In this document: positions 14,278 through 22,074 of the stretch, piece by piece
How positions within the stretch are numbered: position 1 is the stretch's first letter
Layout of the letters: each line of letters opens with the position of its first letter
IMG/VR virus record: IMGVR_UViG_3300008110_008601
Coordinates: 1-30,479 of that record
Length of the DNA stretch: 30,479 nucleotides
Source of the DNA: a virus
Strand: one strand, 5' to 3'
Position numbers and translations under genes: made by a program
Notes under the pieces: model-generated
Told to the model about the DNA's origin: nothing
The model's input: the letters and a program-made list of their open reading frames with translations, nothing else
Database searches by the model: none

Positions 14278-14349
14278 TTGCGGGGGATGGATTCGCACCA
14301 CCGACCTTCGGATTATGAGTCCGACGCTCTTCTTCTGCGCTACCCCGCG
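14278..14349 (-). tRNA. tRNA-Met(CAU), initiator-like and degenerate
   Basis: Acceptor CGCGGGG pairs with CCCCGCA, leaving the C1xA72 mismatch typical of initiator tRNA. The whole sequence aligns well with bacterial tRNA-fMet, including TCGGxCTCATAAxCCGA. The anticodon loop CTCATAA gives CAU. Odd points: the D-loop lacks the G18-G19 doublet, the D-stem has a mismatch or shift, the T-loop is TGCGAAT instead of TTCGAAT, the third anticodon-stem pair is A-U rather than G-C, and only CA, not CCA, follows the discriminator. It may be functional or decaying. Confidence 0.7.
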
Positions 14350-14359
14350 TCAACTATTA

Positions 14360-14722
14360 TTATGCATCACGTGAAATATAATGCATACGAACTTTTTCTG
14401 GTTTAAAATACTTATCCACAGTTTCAATTACTATATCATTATTAAATGGCTTACATGAAAAAACATCAATATAAAAATTACCATCTGCATCAACGAAGTG
14501 ACCAGTAATATTTGATGTTTCAATCATCTGACAGAATGAAATACCAGACTTGGAAAGATCATGAGTGGCAAAACGTTCAATCCAAGGTTCACCAAAAGCA
14601 ACCATATCTATAGCAACAACAAGTTCTTTAATAAACTTATAAACATTTTCTTTTGATGCAATGAGTTCTCTATCACCATTTGTACAATCAAGCAATAGAT
14701 GATAACCCCAAGTCTTGTTCAT
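14360..14722 (-). CDS. SpeD-like pyruvoyl-dependent decarboxylase (AdoMetDC family)
   Basis: 120 residues, the length of the short prokaryotic S-adenosylmethionine decarboxylase proenzyme, which cleaves itself to create a pyruvoyl group and supplies aminopropyl donor for spermidine. It starts WGYHLLLDC, as in SpeD. The catalytic set S70, H75 and C90 has exactly the spacing of Thermotoga S63, H68 and C83 (IETSNITGHF, then YIDVFSC). The residue before the serine is T69, not the usual Glu, with E68 one earlier, so self-cleavage or substrate may differ. Some SpeD relatives decarboxylate arginine or ornithine instead. AGGAG precedes the ATG. A late-promoter variant lies at 14748-14755. Confidence 0.78.
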   Translation of the reverse strand: MNKTWGYHLLLDCTNGDRELIASKENVYKFIKELVVAIDMVAFGEPWIERFATHDLSKSGISFCQMIETSNITGHFVDADGNFYIDVFSCKPFNNDIVIETVDKYFKPEKVRMHYISRDA

Positions 14723-14747
14723 TCTTATCTCCTAAAATGTAAAGATC

Positions 14748-14755
14748 TATTTATT
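14748..14755 (-). promoter_or_regulatory. Possible late promoter AATAAATA before the SpeD-like gene
   Basis: The minus strand reads AATAAATA, overlapping the stop of the upstream hydrolase gene and 26 bases before the ATG at 14722. One base from consensus. An A/T-rich chance match cannot be excluded. Confidence 0.35.
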
Positions 14756-15266
14756 AACTTATTTTCTTAATAGGTCTACGAATATCAACTATCTGGCTTG
14801 CAGGGTAAGAAGATATCTTTACAGAATCATCTTGATTACCCCCTAGTAGTTGAACATATTTCTCACCATTCTCCATATGATAACCATAGAAGAATGCAAC
14901 ATGCCTACCACTACCACCGGTTCTTCTTAACAAAACAATATCACCAGGTTGTGGTTCCTTTACCTTTTCACCGTAATTATGATAACTGGAAGCAAGTAAA
15001 CTATTAGTAGAATAATAACCAGTTTGTTGTAAAACAAAATTAATAAACCCAGCACACCAAGGTGTTTGTACTGGGTCTATCTCTAAAATTTCTTTTAGTT
15101 CTTTTCTATTCTTTCTAGCTTCATAACCATTATAATTCATGGCTACTTTCATTATATCTGGCTGCTTAGCAAACATACCATTGAAATCAACAGAAAATGT
15201 TAATTCAAAAGCTAACACCTTGGCAGGTAACAGACATATGAGTAAAGTTGCTAGAAATTTTTTCAT
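14754..15266 (-). CDS. Exported CHAP/NlpC-like cell-wall hydrolase (TIGR02594-like)
   Basis: 170 residues. The signal peptide is residues 1-19 (ending AKVLA). The catalytic domain shows TPWCAGFINFVLQQTG (C71), SGRHVAFFYG (H122) and LLGGNQDDSVKISSYP (N144), the Cys-His-Asn order of cysteine peptidases or amidases that cut peptidoglycan stem peptides, as in TIGR02594 phage proteins. Overlap with the transglycosylase gene by ATGA indicates one lysis unit. Export by Sec means it could reach the wall without a holin, and no holin gene is seen here. It may also serve late-stage lysis together with a holin elsewhere. Confidence 0.82.
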   Translation of the reverse strand: MKKFLATLLICLLPAKVLAFELTFSVDFNGMFAKQPDIMKVAMNYNGYEARKNRKELKEILEIDPVQTPWCAGFINFVLQQTGYYSTNSLLASSYHNYGEKVKEPQPGDIVLLRRTGGSGRHVAFFYGYHMENGEKYVQLLGGNQDDSVKISSYPASQIVDIRRPIKKIS

Positions 15267-15712
15267 TGTAGATGGGTAAGCATTTTTCTGCAGTATGCGG
15301 TCTTATTGGATCTAGGAACCTGACCACTGCTATAAAACGATGCTGCTTTGCAGATATCGTTGTTAGTTCTATCTAAAGCATAACGAAGATATGCCATGCT
15401 ATACTCTAAGTTTACTTCAGGTTTGTAAAGTTCAGTACACTTACCCTTGAATCCCTCTGTTTTAGCAGTCTTACAGCGAATCTGACCTAAGCCGATTTCA
15501 CCAAGCTTACCTGTAACAGTGGGATCATAATTAGATTCCAAACTGACAATAGCGTGAGCCAAGTCTTTTGGAACATTATGTCTTTCTGCGATTATATCTA
15601 CTAGTAATTTTATATCCGATATATTGTACGATGTATTTTTCGATGTATTAGCGCCGTATGATGCAGAAGACATACTAACCCCTATTACGAGGGCTAATAG
15701 TACTTTCTTCAT
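15263..15712 (-). CDS. Exported lytic transglycosylase (SLT domain)
   Basis: 149 residues. The signal peptide is about residues 1-20 (MKKVLLALVIGVSMSSASYG). The SLT fold has catalytic E59 in AIVSLESNYDP, followed by GEIGLGQIRC and LEYSMAYLRYAL, the standard Glu-Ser, GxxGLxQ and A-Y-L blocks. It cleaves the glycan strand between MurNAc and GlcNAc with anhydro-bond formation. It overlaps the next gene by 4 bases, so both enzymes are made together and attack glycan and peptide of the same wall. AGGA precedes the ATG. A late-promoter variant is at 15778-15785. Confidence 0.9.
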   Translation of the reverse strand: MKKVLLALVIGVSMSSASYGANTSKNTSYNISDIKLLVDIIAERHNVPKDLAHAIVSLESNYDPTVTGKLGEIGLGQIRCKTAKTEGFKGKCTELYKPEVNLEYSMAYLRYALDRTNNDICKAASFYSSGQVPRSNKTAYCRKMLTHLQ

Positions 15713-15777
15713 TTCTCTTCCTTTGGTTGACGAATAGGTTACTCACCTAATCGCTTCTCGTGATTTCCACGATTGAA

Positions 15778-15785
15778 TATTTATT
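15778..15785 (-). promoter_or_regulatory. Possible late promoter AATAAATA before the lysis pair
   Basis: AATAAATA on the minus strand, 66 bases before the transglycosylase ATG at 15712, just after the nuclease gene ends. Late timing fits a lysis unit. Confidence 0.4.
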
Positions 15786-15793
15786 ATATTAGA

Positions 15794-16561
15794 TTAGTTT
15801 AAAGAAGGCCACTGTTTTTTATCAGGGTCACTGTGTTCCAAGATCTTAAGATTGCCAGGGATCATTGGACTAAAGTCAATATGCGTCTCTTGTTCCACTT
15901 TTTGCACAGAAACTACATATTTTGGCATATCTTTTACTTCTAATTTTTCATTTGGAAAGATAAAAGCAATCATTTTATTGTTTACTGGGTCAATTATTAC
16001 TTTAAAAAGACGAGTTGGTACTGCAACATTGTTCCCAATTGTTTTGTAACCTGGGTCATAAATGGCCCCCTGGATGACATAAAGATCAGCGCCATTAGTG
16101 ACCCAATCACGAACAAATACCTCCAATTGTTTCCAAATACCCCTGTTATTACCTGGATTTTGTGGAACCATATTTGAGAGTAGGAATGATTCAGACATTG
16201 CTTGTTTATTCTTACCATTATTAGCAGCAGGACTCATATGACCACGATCATAACCTGCACCTGCATAATCTTGTAATGTAGCTTGATTCTCGGGTTTAAT
16301 ATCAGGATCAGATCTAAAGTCATCTGTACGAGGTTCTTCACCCAGTCTATCTTTTGAAACATGTTCGGCAACATACAAAGGGTTCTTGTAGTCGTTACTA
16401 TAGACAACAGCATAACCAGTACGACAAAGATAAACTACATTTTCTACTTTGATTGAAAATTGAGGTGCACCCCATTTTACATGTTGTGGACATTTATCAT
16501 CAATAGGATTAGCAAATGCTAAAGTTGGAAAAAATAGTAATGCTAGCAATAACCTTTTCAT
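15794..16561 (-). CDS. Exported DNA/RNA non-specific endonuclease
   Basis: 255 residues from the ATG at 16561. A longer start would run into the preceding gene and hide the signal peptide. The signal peptide is residues 1-17 (MKRLLLALLFFPTLAFA). The Serratia-type nuclease core is clear: YDRGHMSPAAN (D105-R106-G107-H108, H108 being the general base), FLLSNMVPQNPGNNRGIWKQ (N138/N139) and E147. It degrades DNA and RNA with Mg. Export places it in the periplasm or medium, away from the phage's own replicating genome. AAGGA precedes the ATG. Possible roles are feeding on external nucleic acid for phosphate and bases, or destroying incoming DNA of competitors. Confidence 0.92.
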   Translation of the reverse strand: MKRLLLALLFFPTLAFANPIDDKCPQHVKWGAPQFSIKVENVVYLCRTGYAVVYSNDYKNPLYVAEHVSKDRLGEEPRTDDFRSDPDIKPENQATLQDYAGAGYDRGHMSPAANNGKNKQAMSESFLLSNMVPQNPGNNRGIWKQLEVFVRDWVTNGADLYVIQGAIYDPGYKTIGNNVAVPTRLFKVIIDPVNNKMIAFIFPNEKLEVKDMPKYVVSVQKVEQETHIDFSPMIPGNLKILEHSDPDKKQWPSLN

Positions 16562-16571
16562 TTTGTATTCC

Positions 16572-17597
16572 TTATGTAATGAGCCAATCAGGTCGACCCA
16601 ACGTCCAATCAACAACTTGTTTAATTCGTTCAGTCAATTCAATCTTAGGTTCCCAACCCATCACTTTCATTCTCTCACCACTAAGTGCATATCTAAGATC
16701 ATGTCCTGGTCGAGATGAATGAAAATCTACCATCTCATATTTTAATTCTTTACCTTGACAATCAGCAATGATTTGGGCTAATTGTAAATTATTTATTTCT
16801 TGTTTTCCAACTATATTATACTTAGGACATTTAATACCACTCTTTGATCCGTAAACAGCAGAGGAACTATTTTTAAGAAGAAATAGTATTGCATCAGCAA
16901 CATCATTAGCATGAATATAGTGTCTGCTTCCTGGAATAGTTTTTGATGCATCAGAATGAACTGTAATTGTTTGTCCATCACGTATTTTCTTAATACACAT
17001 TGGAATATATTTTTCAGGGTGTTGTCTTTCACCAAACACATTCATTGTATGTGTAATGATGATAGGAAGGCCATATGTATTATGATAAGCAACTGCTAAT
17101 TCTTCACCACCTGCTTTTGATGCTGAGTAGGGATTTGTAGAGTTATAACGATCATACTCATCATAGTTAACACCTGGAGGGGCTGGACCAAATACTTCAT
17201 CTGTTGAAAAGTAAATAAACTTCTCTAATGTACCATTACAGCTACGAGCGAAATCAAGTATATTACAAGTTCCAACAACATTATCAAGAACAAACTCCAT
17301 AGGGTAATCAATAGAACGATCAACATGACTACCAGCGGCCAGATGTAGAATAATATCAACGGAACCAATACGAGTAGCAGTAAGAGGTGTAATAGCTGCT
17401 TTGAGGTCATGGTATACTACCTTTACTCTATGCTTGTTCGGATTATCTTTAATCAAATCATGTAGACGATTTAGATTACCGGAAAAATCTAATCGATCAA
17501 GACTTGTAATATCCCAGTCAGTGTGTTTTAAAAGATAATCAATCATATGGTGAGCAATGAATCCTGCACCACCAGTAATTAAAACATTTTTGGTCAT
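16572..17597 (-). CDS. dTDP-glucose 4,6-dehydratase-like SDR
   Basis: 341 residues, normal length for RmlB. It is an extended short-chain dehydrogenase: GGAGFIAHH (9-17) binds NAD, LAAGSHVDRSI is the RmlB-type block, FSTDEVFG carries the Thr-Asp-Glu triad of dehydratases, and NPYSASKAGGEE gives the catalytic Tyr and Lys. RPGHDLRYALS near the C-terminus is the sugar-nucleotide binding block. It should convert dTDP- or related NDP-glucose to the 4-keto-6-deoxy form. It is the last gene of the sugar operon, and its ATG overlaps the previous stop (TAATG). Confidence 0.88.
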   Translation of the reverse strand: MTKNVLITGGAGFIAHHMIDYLLKHTDWDITSLDRLDFSGNLNRLHDLIKDNPNKHRVKVVYHDLKAAITPLTATRIGSVDIILHLAAGSHVDRSIDYPMEFVLDNVVGTCNILDFARSCNGTLEKFIYFSTDEVFGPAPPGVNYDEYDRYNSTNPYSASKAGGEELAVAYHNTYGLPIIITHTMNVFGERQHPEKYIPMCIKKIRDGQTITVHSDASKTIPGSRHYIHANDVADAILFLLKNSSSAVYGSKSGIKCPKYNIVGKQEINNLQLAQIIADCQGKELKYEMVDFHSSRPGHDLRYALSGERMKVMGWEPKIELTERIKQVVDWTLGRPDWLIT

Positions 17598-18463
17598 TAA
17601 ATAATTCCGTTCAAAGCCATTGAGATGCCTTCTTCCAAAGATATTTTAGGTTTATAAAATGAAAGCATCTTTTCATTATTACTACATCTAAACATGACTC
17701 CGACAGGAGCAGTTTTGATGTGATTGATATTTGGTTTATAATTTGCTTGTTTGCAAACCATATCAGCAAGTTCGTTAAATGATGTTGGTACACTAGATCC
17801 AAGATTAACTGGTCCTGAAATATCTTGTTTGATTGCCTCATCAACAGCGTCAACAATATCTCTCATGTGAATAAAATCTCTAACCTGTGTTCCATCACCC
17901 CAAATATCAAAAGGATCTAATCTTTTCTTAGCTCTATCAATATAAGAAGGGAATGGATAATCTAGGTCTTGATCTGTTCCATAACCACTAAAAGGTCTGA
18001 ACACATTGACTTTGATACCAGCTTGTTCAACAAATTGTAAACAAAATTCACCTGTTAGTTTAGACCAACCATAGGTCAAATCTGGAGTACTGACATCTGC
18101 CAAATTAATATCTGATTCTTTAAGTTTATATTGATCTTTGATCAATTGCAACTTGACCGGGTAGGCTGCTGAGGAAGAAAAATAAATGATTCTTCCAGGT
18201 TTTGTTTTCAAAGCCCATTGACACATTTCTGAATCTATAGCCAAGTCAATTGCAACTGACAAAGGTTCATTCTCAATTGTCTGCCTACCACCAACAATAG
18301 CTGCAAGATGAATTACTAAATCAAATCTATCAGAATTTGTTTTAAAGAAATCTCTACAATCATTTCCTTCTTTAATATCAATACCAACAATATCATGCTC
18401 AGCGTATTTACGCATAAAGTATTTGCCAACAAATCCCATATGACCTGTGATTAGAATTTTCAC
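17597..18463 (-). CDS. NAD-dependent nucleotide-sugar epimerase/dehydratase
   Basis: 288 residues using the GTG at 18463, which gives the protein start VKILITGHMGFVGK, a 4-base GTGA overlap with the upstream stop and a GGGAG site 8 bases away. An ATG 15 bases earlier is possible but lacks a good site. The NAD motif GHMGFVGK is near the start, followed by LAAIVGGRQT, YFSSSAAYP, YGWSKLTGE (Tyr and Lys) and QVRDFIHMRDIVDAV. It is an extended SDR resembling GDP-mannose or UDP-sugar epimerases. The precise sugar is not determinable. Confidence 0.85.
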   Translation of the reverse strand: MKILITGHMGFVGKYFMRKYAEHDIVGIDIKEGNDCRDFFKTNSDRFDLVIHLAAIVGGRQTIENEPLSVAIDLAIDSEMCQWALKTKPGRIIYFSSSAAYPVKLQLIKDQYKLKESDINLADVSTPDLTYGWSKLTGEFCLQFVEQAGIKVNVFRPFSGYGTDQDLDYPFPSYIDRAKKRLDPFDIWGDGTQVRDFIHMRDIVDAVDEAIKQDISGPVNLGSSVPTSFNELADMVCKQANYKPNINHIKTAPVGVMFRCSNNEKMLSFYKPKISLEEGISMALNGII

Positions 18464-19467
18464 TGACACATCTCCCAAACTTTAAGCATATCCATAACAC
18501 GGCTAACATAGGTATGATTATCTCTGACGTTGATCATTTGTCTCAACATAATATCTTTAATATCAGATCTTGCTTCCATTTGTTCAGCAACACTAAACAC
18601 TTCATAGGGATCTGATGAATAAGCAATATCACCATCAAAATATTCATATACAGCTTTAGAGTTAGTAACACCTAATTTTCCGTAACTAATGTTTTTAATC
18701 GTTCTACATGGAATATAACCGTTAGCTAAATGGTTTTTTGGTCTACCATCATAGGCAATGTAGGAACCTAAAATATATTTACGAAGAGCTTCAATAGAAA
18801 GACCACCATTTCTCCAAGGACAGTGATGAATAAATTTTACACCATTATCTTGGCAAGCTCTCACGAATGGTTCAAACTCCTCAATGTTCCAATCACCAAT
18901 TGTACCGCCGAAGAAAGAATACTTAGGTTCTTCATAGGGTGTAAATCTTGCTTCAAGGTCAATTTCATGAGGAAGAATATCTGTACCCCAAATTGAATAA
19001 TAATAATCGTAATCTTTGCCCTTATCAAAATAAGACGCTTTGCTTATTTGAGTATATTTTTCTGGTTCAAATTTATATGCTTGATTCTTATCTTCAACAC
19101 CACCTATACCCCAATCACAAGCAAATCTAAAATCAACTACCCTCTTTACATTACCTTCCCACATTGAGAATCCAGGATTAAATTGATTCTTTTCTTCTGG
19201 TGGTTTTGTCCCAAGATAATTGATAATATAGGTAGAAGATTTTCTCATCGGGATTTTATTACTTTGAGGTGTTTCAAAGCATAACCATTGTTCAGAAATA
19301 ATCAATGAGTCATCTAAGAAAGATGGATCAACGTTATCCCTATTGTCCAACCAATACACATCAAGACCCAATGCTTGTGCTGCTCTGTAAATAGCGTAAT
19401 GAACGAACGCATGAGTATGACCAGTATCTAATTTTGCACCCCAAACAATAAATTTATTATTAGACAT
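18460..19467 (-). CDS. Putative GT-B glycosyltransferase
   Basis: 335 residues. The first half has an opening like a GT-B donor domain (MSNNKFIVWGAKLDTGHTHA). The second half contains FHHCPWRNGGLSIEAL-like and GYIPCRTIKNISYGKLGVTN segments, where IPCR-x-x-K-x-x-SYG resembles the nucleotide-sugar binding loop of phage and O-antigen glycosyltransferases, then VRDNHTYVSRVMDML. AAGGA precedes the ATG. It lies between four sugar epimerases, supporting the call. No standard family signature is complete, so the family is unassigned. Confidence 0.6.
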   Translation of the reverse strand: MSNNKFIVWGAKLDTGHTHAFVHYAIYRAAQALGLDVYWLDNRDNVDPSFLDDSLIISEQWLCFETPQSNKIPMRKSSTYIINYLGTKPPEEKNQFNPGFSMWEGNVKRVVDFRFACDWGIGGVEDKNQAYKFEPEKYTQISKASYFDKGKDYDYYYSIWGTDILPHEIDLEARFTPYEEPKYSFFGGTIGDWNIEEFEPFVRACQDNGVKFIHHCPWRNGGLSIEALRKYILGSYIAYDGRPKNHLANGYIPCRTIKNISYGKLGVTNSKAVYEYFDGDIAYSSDPYEVFSVAEQMEARSDIKDIMLRQMINVRDNHTYVSRVMDMLKVWEMCQ

Positions 19468-19481
19468 ATTTTATTCCTTCA

Positions 19482-20429
19482 TTACCAAATAAAATGATTA
19501 TTATAATGGTCAACTATAGACGGAAGTTCTTCATCAAATATTTTTTTATTATTCCATCCCAATGATTTCAATTTAGAATCATCAATGCTGTATCGTAAAT
19601 CTTGACCTAATCTATTAACATTGAAATCAACAAACTTTTTATAATCATTTGGATCTATGTTAATTAAACTTAATATTTTTTTAAATATCTCTAAATTGGA
19701 TGTTTCGAAATTTCCACTTATATTAAAGATATCATTTTTAATTTTATTATCCATCAAAAATATAATTGCATCTGCTGTATCTTGTGCATGTAACCACACT
19801 CGACGAGGTGTACCATTTAAATGTAGAGGTGCTGGTTTTCCTAAGGAAAGATATTTACAGGTCTTGGGAATAAATTTTTCTACATATTGACCAATACCAT
19901 AATTGTTAGTAGGTCTAACAATAAGGAAAGGTACACCATATGTTCTATGCCAGGCTAATACTAACATATCAGCACTTGCTTTTGTTGCACTATATGGATT
20001 ACTAGGATGCATCAGATCTTTTTCTGTAAAAGATCCTTGATCAATATCCCCATAGACTTCATCTGTACTAATTTGAATTAACACAGGCATATTATAATTC
20101 TTTTTGGTCTGAATAAGTCTTAGAAGATTATGAACACCATCAATATTACTTCTAACAAATATATCATTATTAACAATGCTGTTATCAACATGGGTTTCAG
20201 CTGCAGTGTTAATTATATAATCACAATCATATAACATATCTAGGTCGTTAATATTTTTCTTTAGATATGTAAAATTACTGTAGGAATTGAATTCTGTTAG
20301 CAAACCAACATCAGATGCATATGTTTCACAGTCAACACCCATAACATGCCAACCTTTTTGAAGGCATGTTCTTGTTATATAACTACCAATAAAACCTAAA
20401 CAGCCTGTAACATATACAGAATAGATCAC
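19482..20429 (-). CDS. rmlB: dTDP-glucose 4,6-dehydratase (RmlB-like)
   Basis: 315 residues with a GTG start in a GTGA overlap with the upstream transketolase part. NAD motif GCLGFIGSY (9-17), AAETHVDNSI, QISTDEVYGD (dehydratase triad), HPSNPYSATKASADML (Tyr-x3-Lys), RPTNNYGIGQYVEKFIPK and VNRLGQDLRYSID follow the RmlB template from end to end. It makes dTDP-4-keto-6-deoxyglucose, the branch point to many deoxysugars. A second RmlB-like gene is at 16572-17597, so the two may act on different nucleotide sugars. Confidence 0.9.
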   Translation of the reverse strand: MIYSVYVTGCLGFIGSYITRTCLQKGWHVMGVDCETYASDVGLLTEFNSYSNFTYLKKNINDLDMLYDCDYIINTAAETHVDNSIVNNDIFVRSNIDGVHNLLRLIQTKKNYNMPVLIQISTDEVYGDIDQGSFTEKDLMHPSNPYSATKASADMLVLAWHRTYGVPFLIVRPTNNYGIGQYVEKFIPKTCKYLSLGKPAPLHLNGTPRRVWLHAQDTADAIIFLMDNKIKNDIFNISGNFETSNLEIFKKILSLINIDPNDYKKFVDFNVNRLGQDLRYSIDDSKLKSLGWNNKKIFDEELPSIVDHYNNHFIW

Positions 20430-20905
20430 AATGTTCTCCGAATATTTACATAGCTGGGTTTATTGTTGAAAATAAAATCATTCCAACAAGATGTCAAGTC
20501 ATCAAGTGTGTTAGGTATATATTGCACTATATTTGATAATAAATCAAGGGCTTCTGTATCACCTGTTGCGTCATGACTATATCCTTGACCATAGTCATCA
20601 CCTCTTCCTATACCAATTAATTTTACTGGAATATTTTCATTATCCAAATATAAACGGTGCCATTCAAAGGGTCTAAAAATTAAAAATGGAGTGATGCTGT
20701 AACACAAAGGAATTTTACCACTTTGTGCCAAACCAATAGCAGCGCCAACCATCAACTGTTCACTGGCACCTACATTAATAACTCTTTCGGGAAATTCATT
20801 TCTTATTTTATCCAAGACACCAAAACCTAAGTCTGCTGTAATTACCCATACATCATCATTTTCTTTTAATGTTTTATATAAAAGTTCACTCAATAACTTT
20901 CGCAT
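20426..20905 (-). CDS. Split transketolase, pyrimidine-binding (central) domain
   Basis: 159 residues. It covers only the transketolase Pyr domain: VITADLGFG near the start, RVINVGASEQLMVGAAIGLA (41-60) with the invariant glutamate E49 that activates thiamine diphosphate, and GIGRGDDYGQGYSHDATGD (the family GxxxGxxH-T loop). The usual third C-terminal domain is absent. It overlaps the upstream N-terminal half by 16 bases and so should form a two-subunit enzyme with it. Such split transketolases are found in sugar clusters where they move two-carbon units onto nucleotide-linked or free sugars. The substrate here is unknown. Confidence 0.85.
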   Translation of the reverse strand: MRKLLSELLYKTLKENDDVWVITADLGFGVLDKIRNEFPERVINVGASEQLMVGAAIGLAQSGKIPLCYSITPFLIFRPFEWHRLYLDNENIPVKLIGIGRGDDYGQGYSHDATGDTEALDLLSNIVQYIPNTLDDLTSCWNDFIFNNKPSYVNIRRTL

Positions 20906-21510
20906 ATTTCTTTATAGTCCTCAGGTTTCAAAACATAATAATGTGTAAGCAATCCCTTTGCAAAACTCCAATTAGGTGTTTCACTAACTCTGATATTAAT
21001 ATTAGGTAAGAAAGCTTTAAGTCTATTAATTAGATAATCATTGTCAAGATAGTCATAGGCACTCTGACCATTAATATTAACATAAACATGCAGATTGTTT
21101 AATTTATTAACATGAATAAATCTAAGACTTTCCCATATACTACCTTCTGCGGCCTCACCATCAGTGATCAAACAATAAACATTCTTTCTACGATCTGCAA
21201 GAGCATGACCAACTGCAATAGGTAGTCCACACCCTAGACTACCTGTACTACACCATATATCATTTTCAATATCACGTTTAGGATGTATGCTATGTTTTTT
21301 TAAAAGCATTACAGCATCAATACCTTTACGTTCTTCTATCTCACAATATAATGCTAGACCAGCATGACCACTGCTTAAAATGAAAACCTCATCAGGTTGT
21401 TTCTTATCATAAATTTCATGAATGATAGGCCATGCACTGAGACTACTGCTTAGATGGCTGATTTTTTGTTCATAGGTAATATCAATTATTCTTTTTTCAG
21501 TCTTATGCAT
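20890..21510 (-). CDS. Split transketolase, thiamine-diphosphate-binding N-terminal domain
   Basis: 206 residues, equal to the transketolase PP domain. SSGHAGLALYCEIEE (46-60) is the family SxGHAxxxLY block, GSLGCGLPIAVGHALAD the substrate/diphosphate loop, and ITDGEAAEGSIWE (115-127) with N147 thirty residues after D117 forms the ThDP-Mg motif. The usual GDGE is TDGE and the usual DNNG is NING. It pairs with the downstream Pyr-domain protein. Placement inside an epimerase, methyltransferase and glycosyltransferase operon points to branched or extended sugar synthesis rather than the pentose phosphate pathway. Confidence 0.88.
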   Translation of the reverse strand: MHKTEKRIIDITYEQKISHLSSSLSAWPIIHEIYDKKQPDEVFILSSGHAGLALYCEIEERKGIDAVMLLKKHSIHPKRDIENDIWCSTGSLGCGLPIAVGHALADRRKNVYCLITDGEAAEGSIWESLRFIHVNKLNNLHVYVNINGQSAYDYLDNDYLINRLKAFLPNINIRVSETPNWSFAKGLLTHYYVLKPEDYKEICESY

Positions 21511-22054
21511 TTTTAAAAATAACCATTAATCCACGTTGACATCTTTCACCAGGCAAACTATTTTTATTGAACAATTTATAGCTATAACCTTTATTTTTTG
21601 ATGTATAGTAAATTTGACGTAAATTAGGATAATCATTATCAAATAAGTTTACATCATGATAAATTAATATTCCATTTGTATCTAATAAATTATCATAGAC
21701 ATATTCAAACCATTGTTCTGTGTGTCCGTGATCTGCATCACTAATAATAAAATCATATTTTTTATTACAACTAAAGACAAAAGCTTTTTCGTCACTTGTA
21801 ATTATTTCAATCAAACCATTATATTTTTCAGAAACACCTTCTGGCATTCTGTATCCCCAGTCACTCCAATTATCAACTAGAGTGTAATTATAAGGCAATT
21901 GATTGTATTGCAATCCCTTGAGAACAGCGTCAACACTTCTTCCCCCACCTAAACCTAATTCAAGAATTTCTACAGGCTTAGATGATAGCACAAGCCCTGT
22001 AATTAATTCGGCGTGTGCAACATCAATTTTAACATTTTCATTACCATCCCACAT
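21503..22054 (-). CDS. Class I SAM-dependent methyltransferase
   Basis: 183 residues from the ATG at 22054, seven bases after AAAAGGAAT. An in-frame TTG two codons earlier is less likely. VEILELGLGGGRSVDAVL is motif I (SAM glycine loop), YTLVDNWSDW motif II and DFIISDADHGHTEQWFEYVY a DxDH block like that of Methyltransf_24 family enzymes, several of which act on sugars or small hydroxylated substrates. It overlaps the next gene by 8 bases. In this cluster it may O-methylate a nucleotide sugar or glycan. Substrate unproven. Confidence 0.8.
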   Translation of the reverse strand: MWDGNENVKIDVAHAELITGLVLSSKPVEILELGLGGGRSVDAVLKGLQYNQLPYNYTLVDNWSDWGYRMPEGVSEKYNGLIEIITSDEKAFVFSCNKKYDFIISDADHGHTEQWFEYVYDNLLDTNGILIYHDVNLFDNDYPNLRQIYYTSKNKGYSYKLFNKNSLPGERCQRGLMVIFKNA

Positions 22055-22074
22055 GATCAATTCCTTTTAATAAC

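Noticed and set aside
16562-16615. N-terminal extension of the secreted nuclease to 16615
   Set aside because: It reads through the end of the preceding gene and would bury the signal peptide. The ATG at 16561 follows AAGGA.
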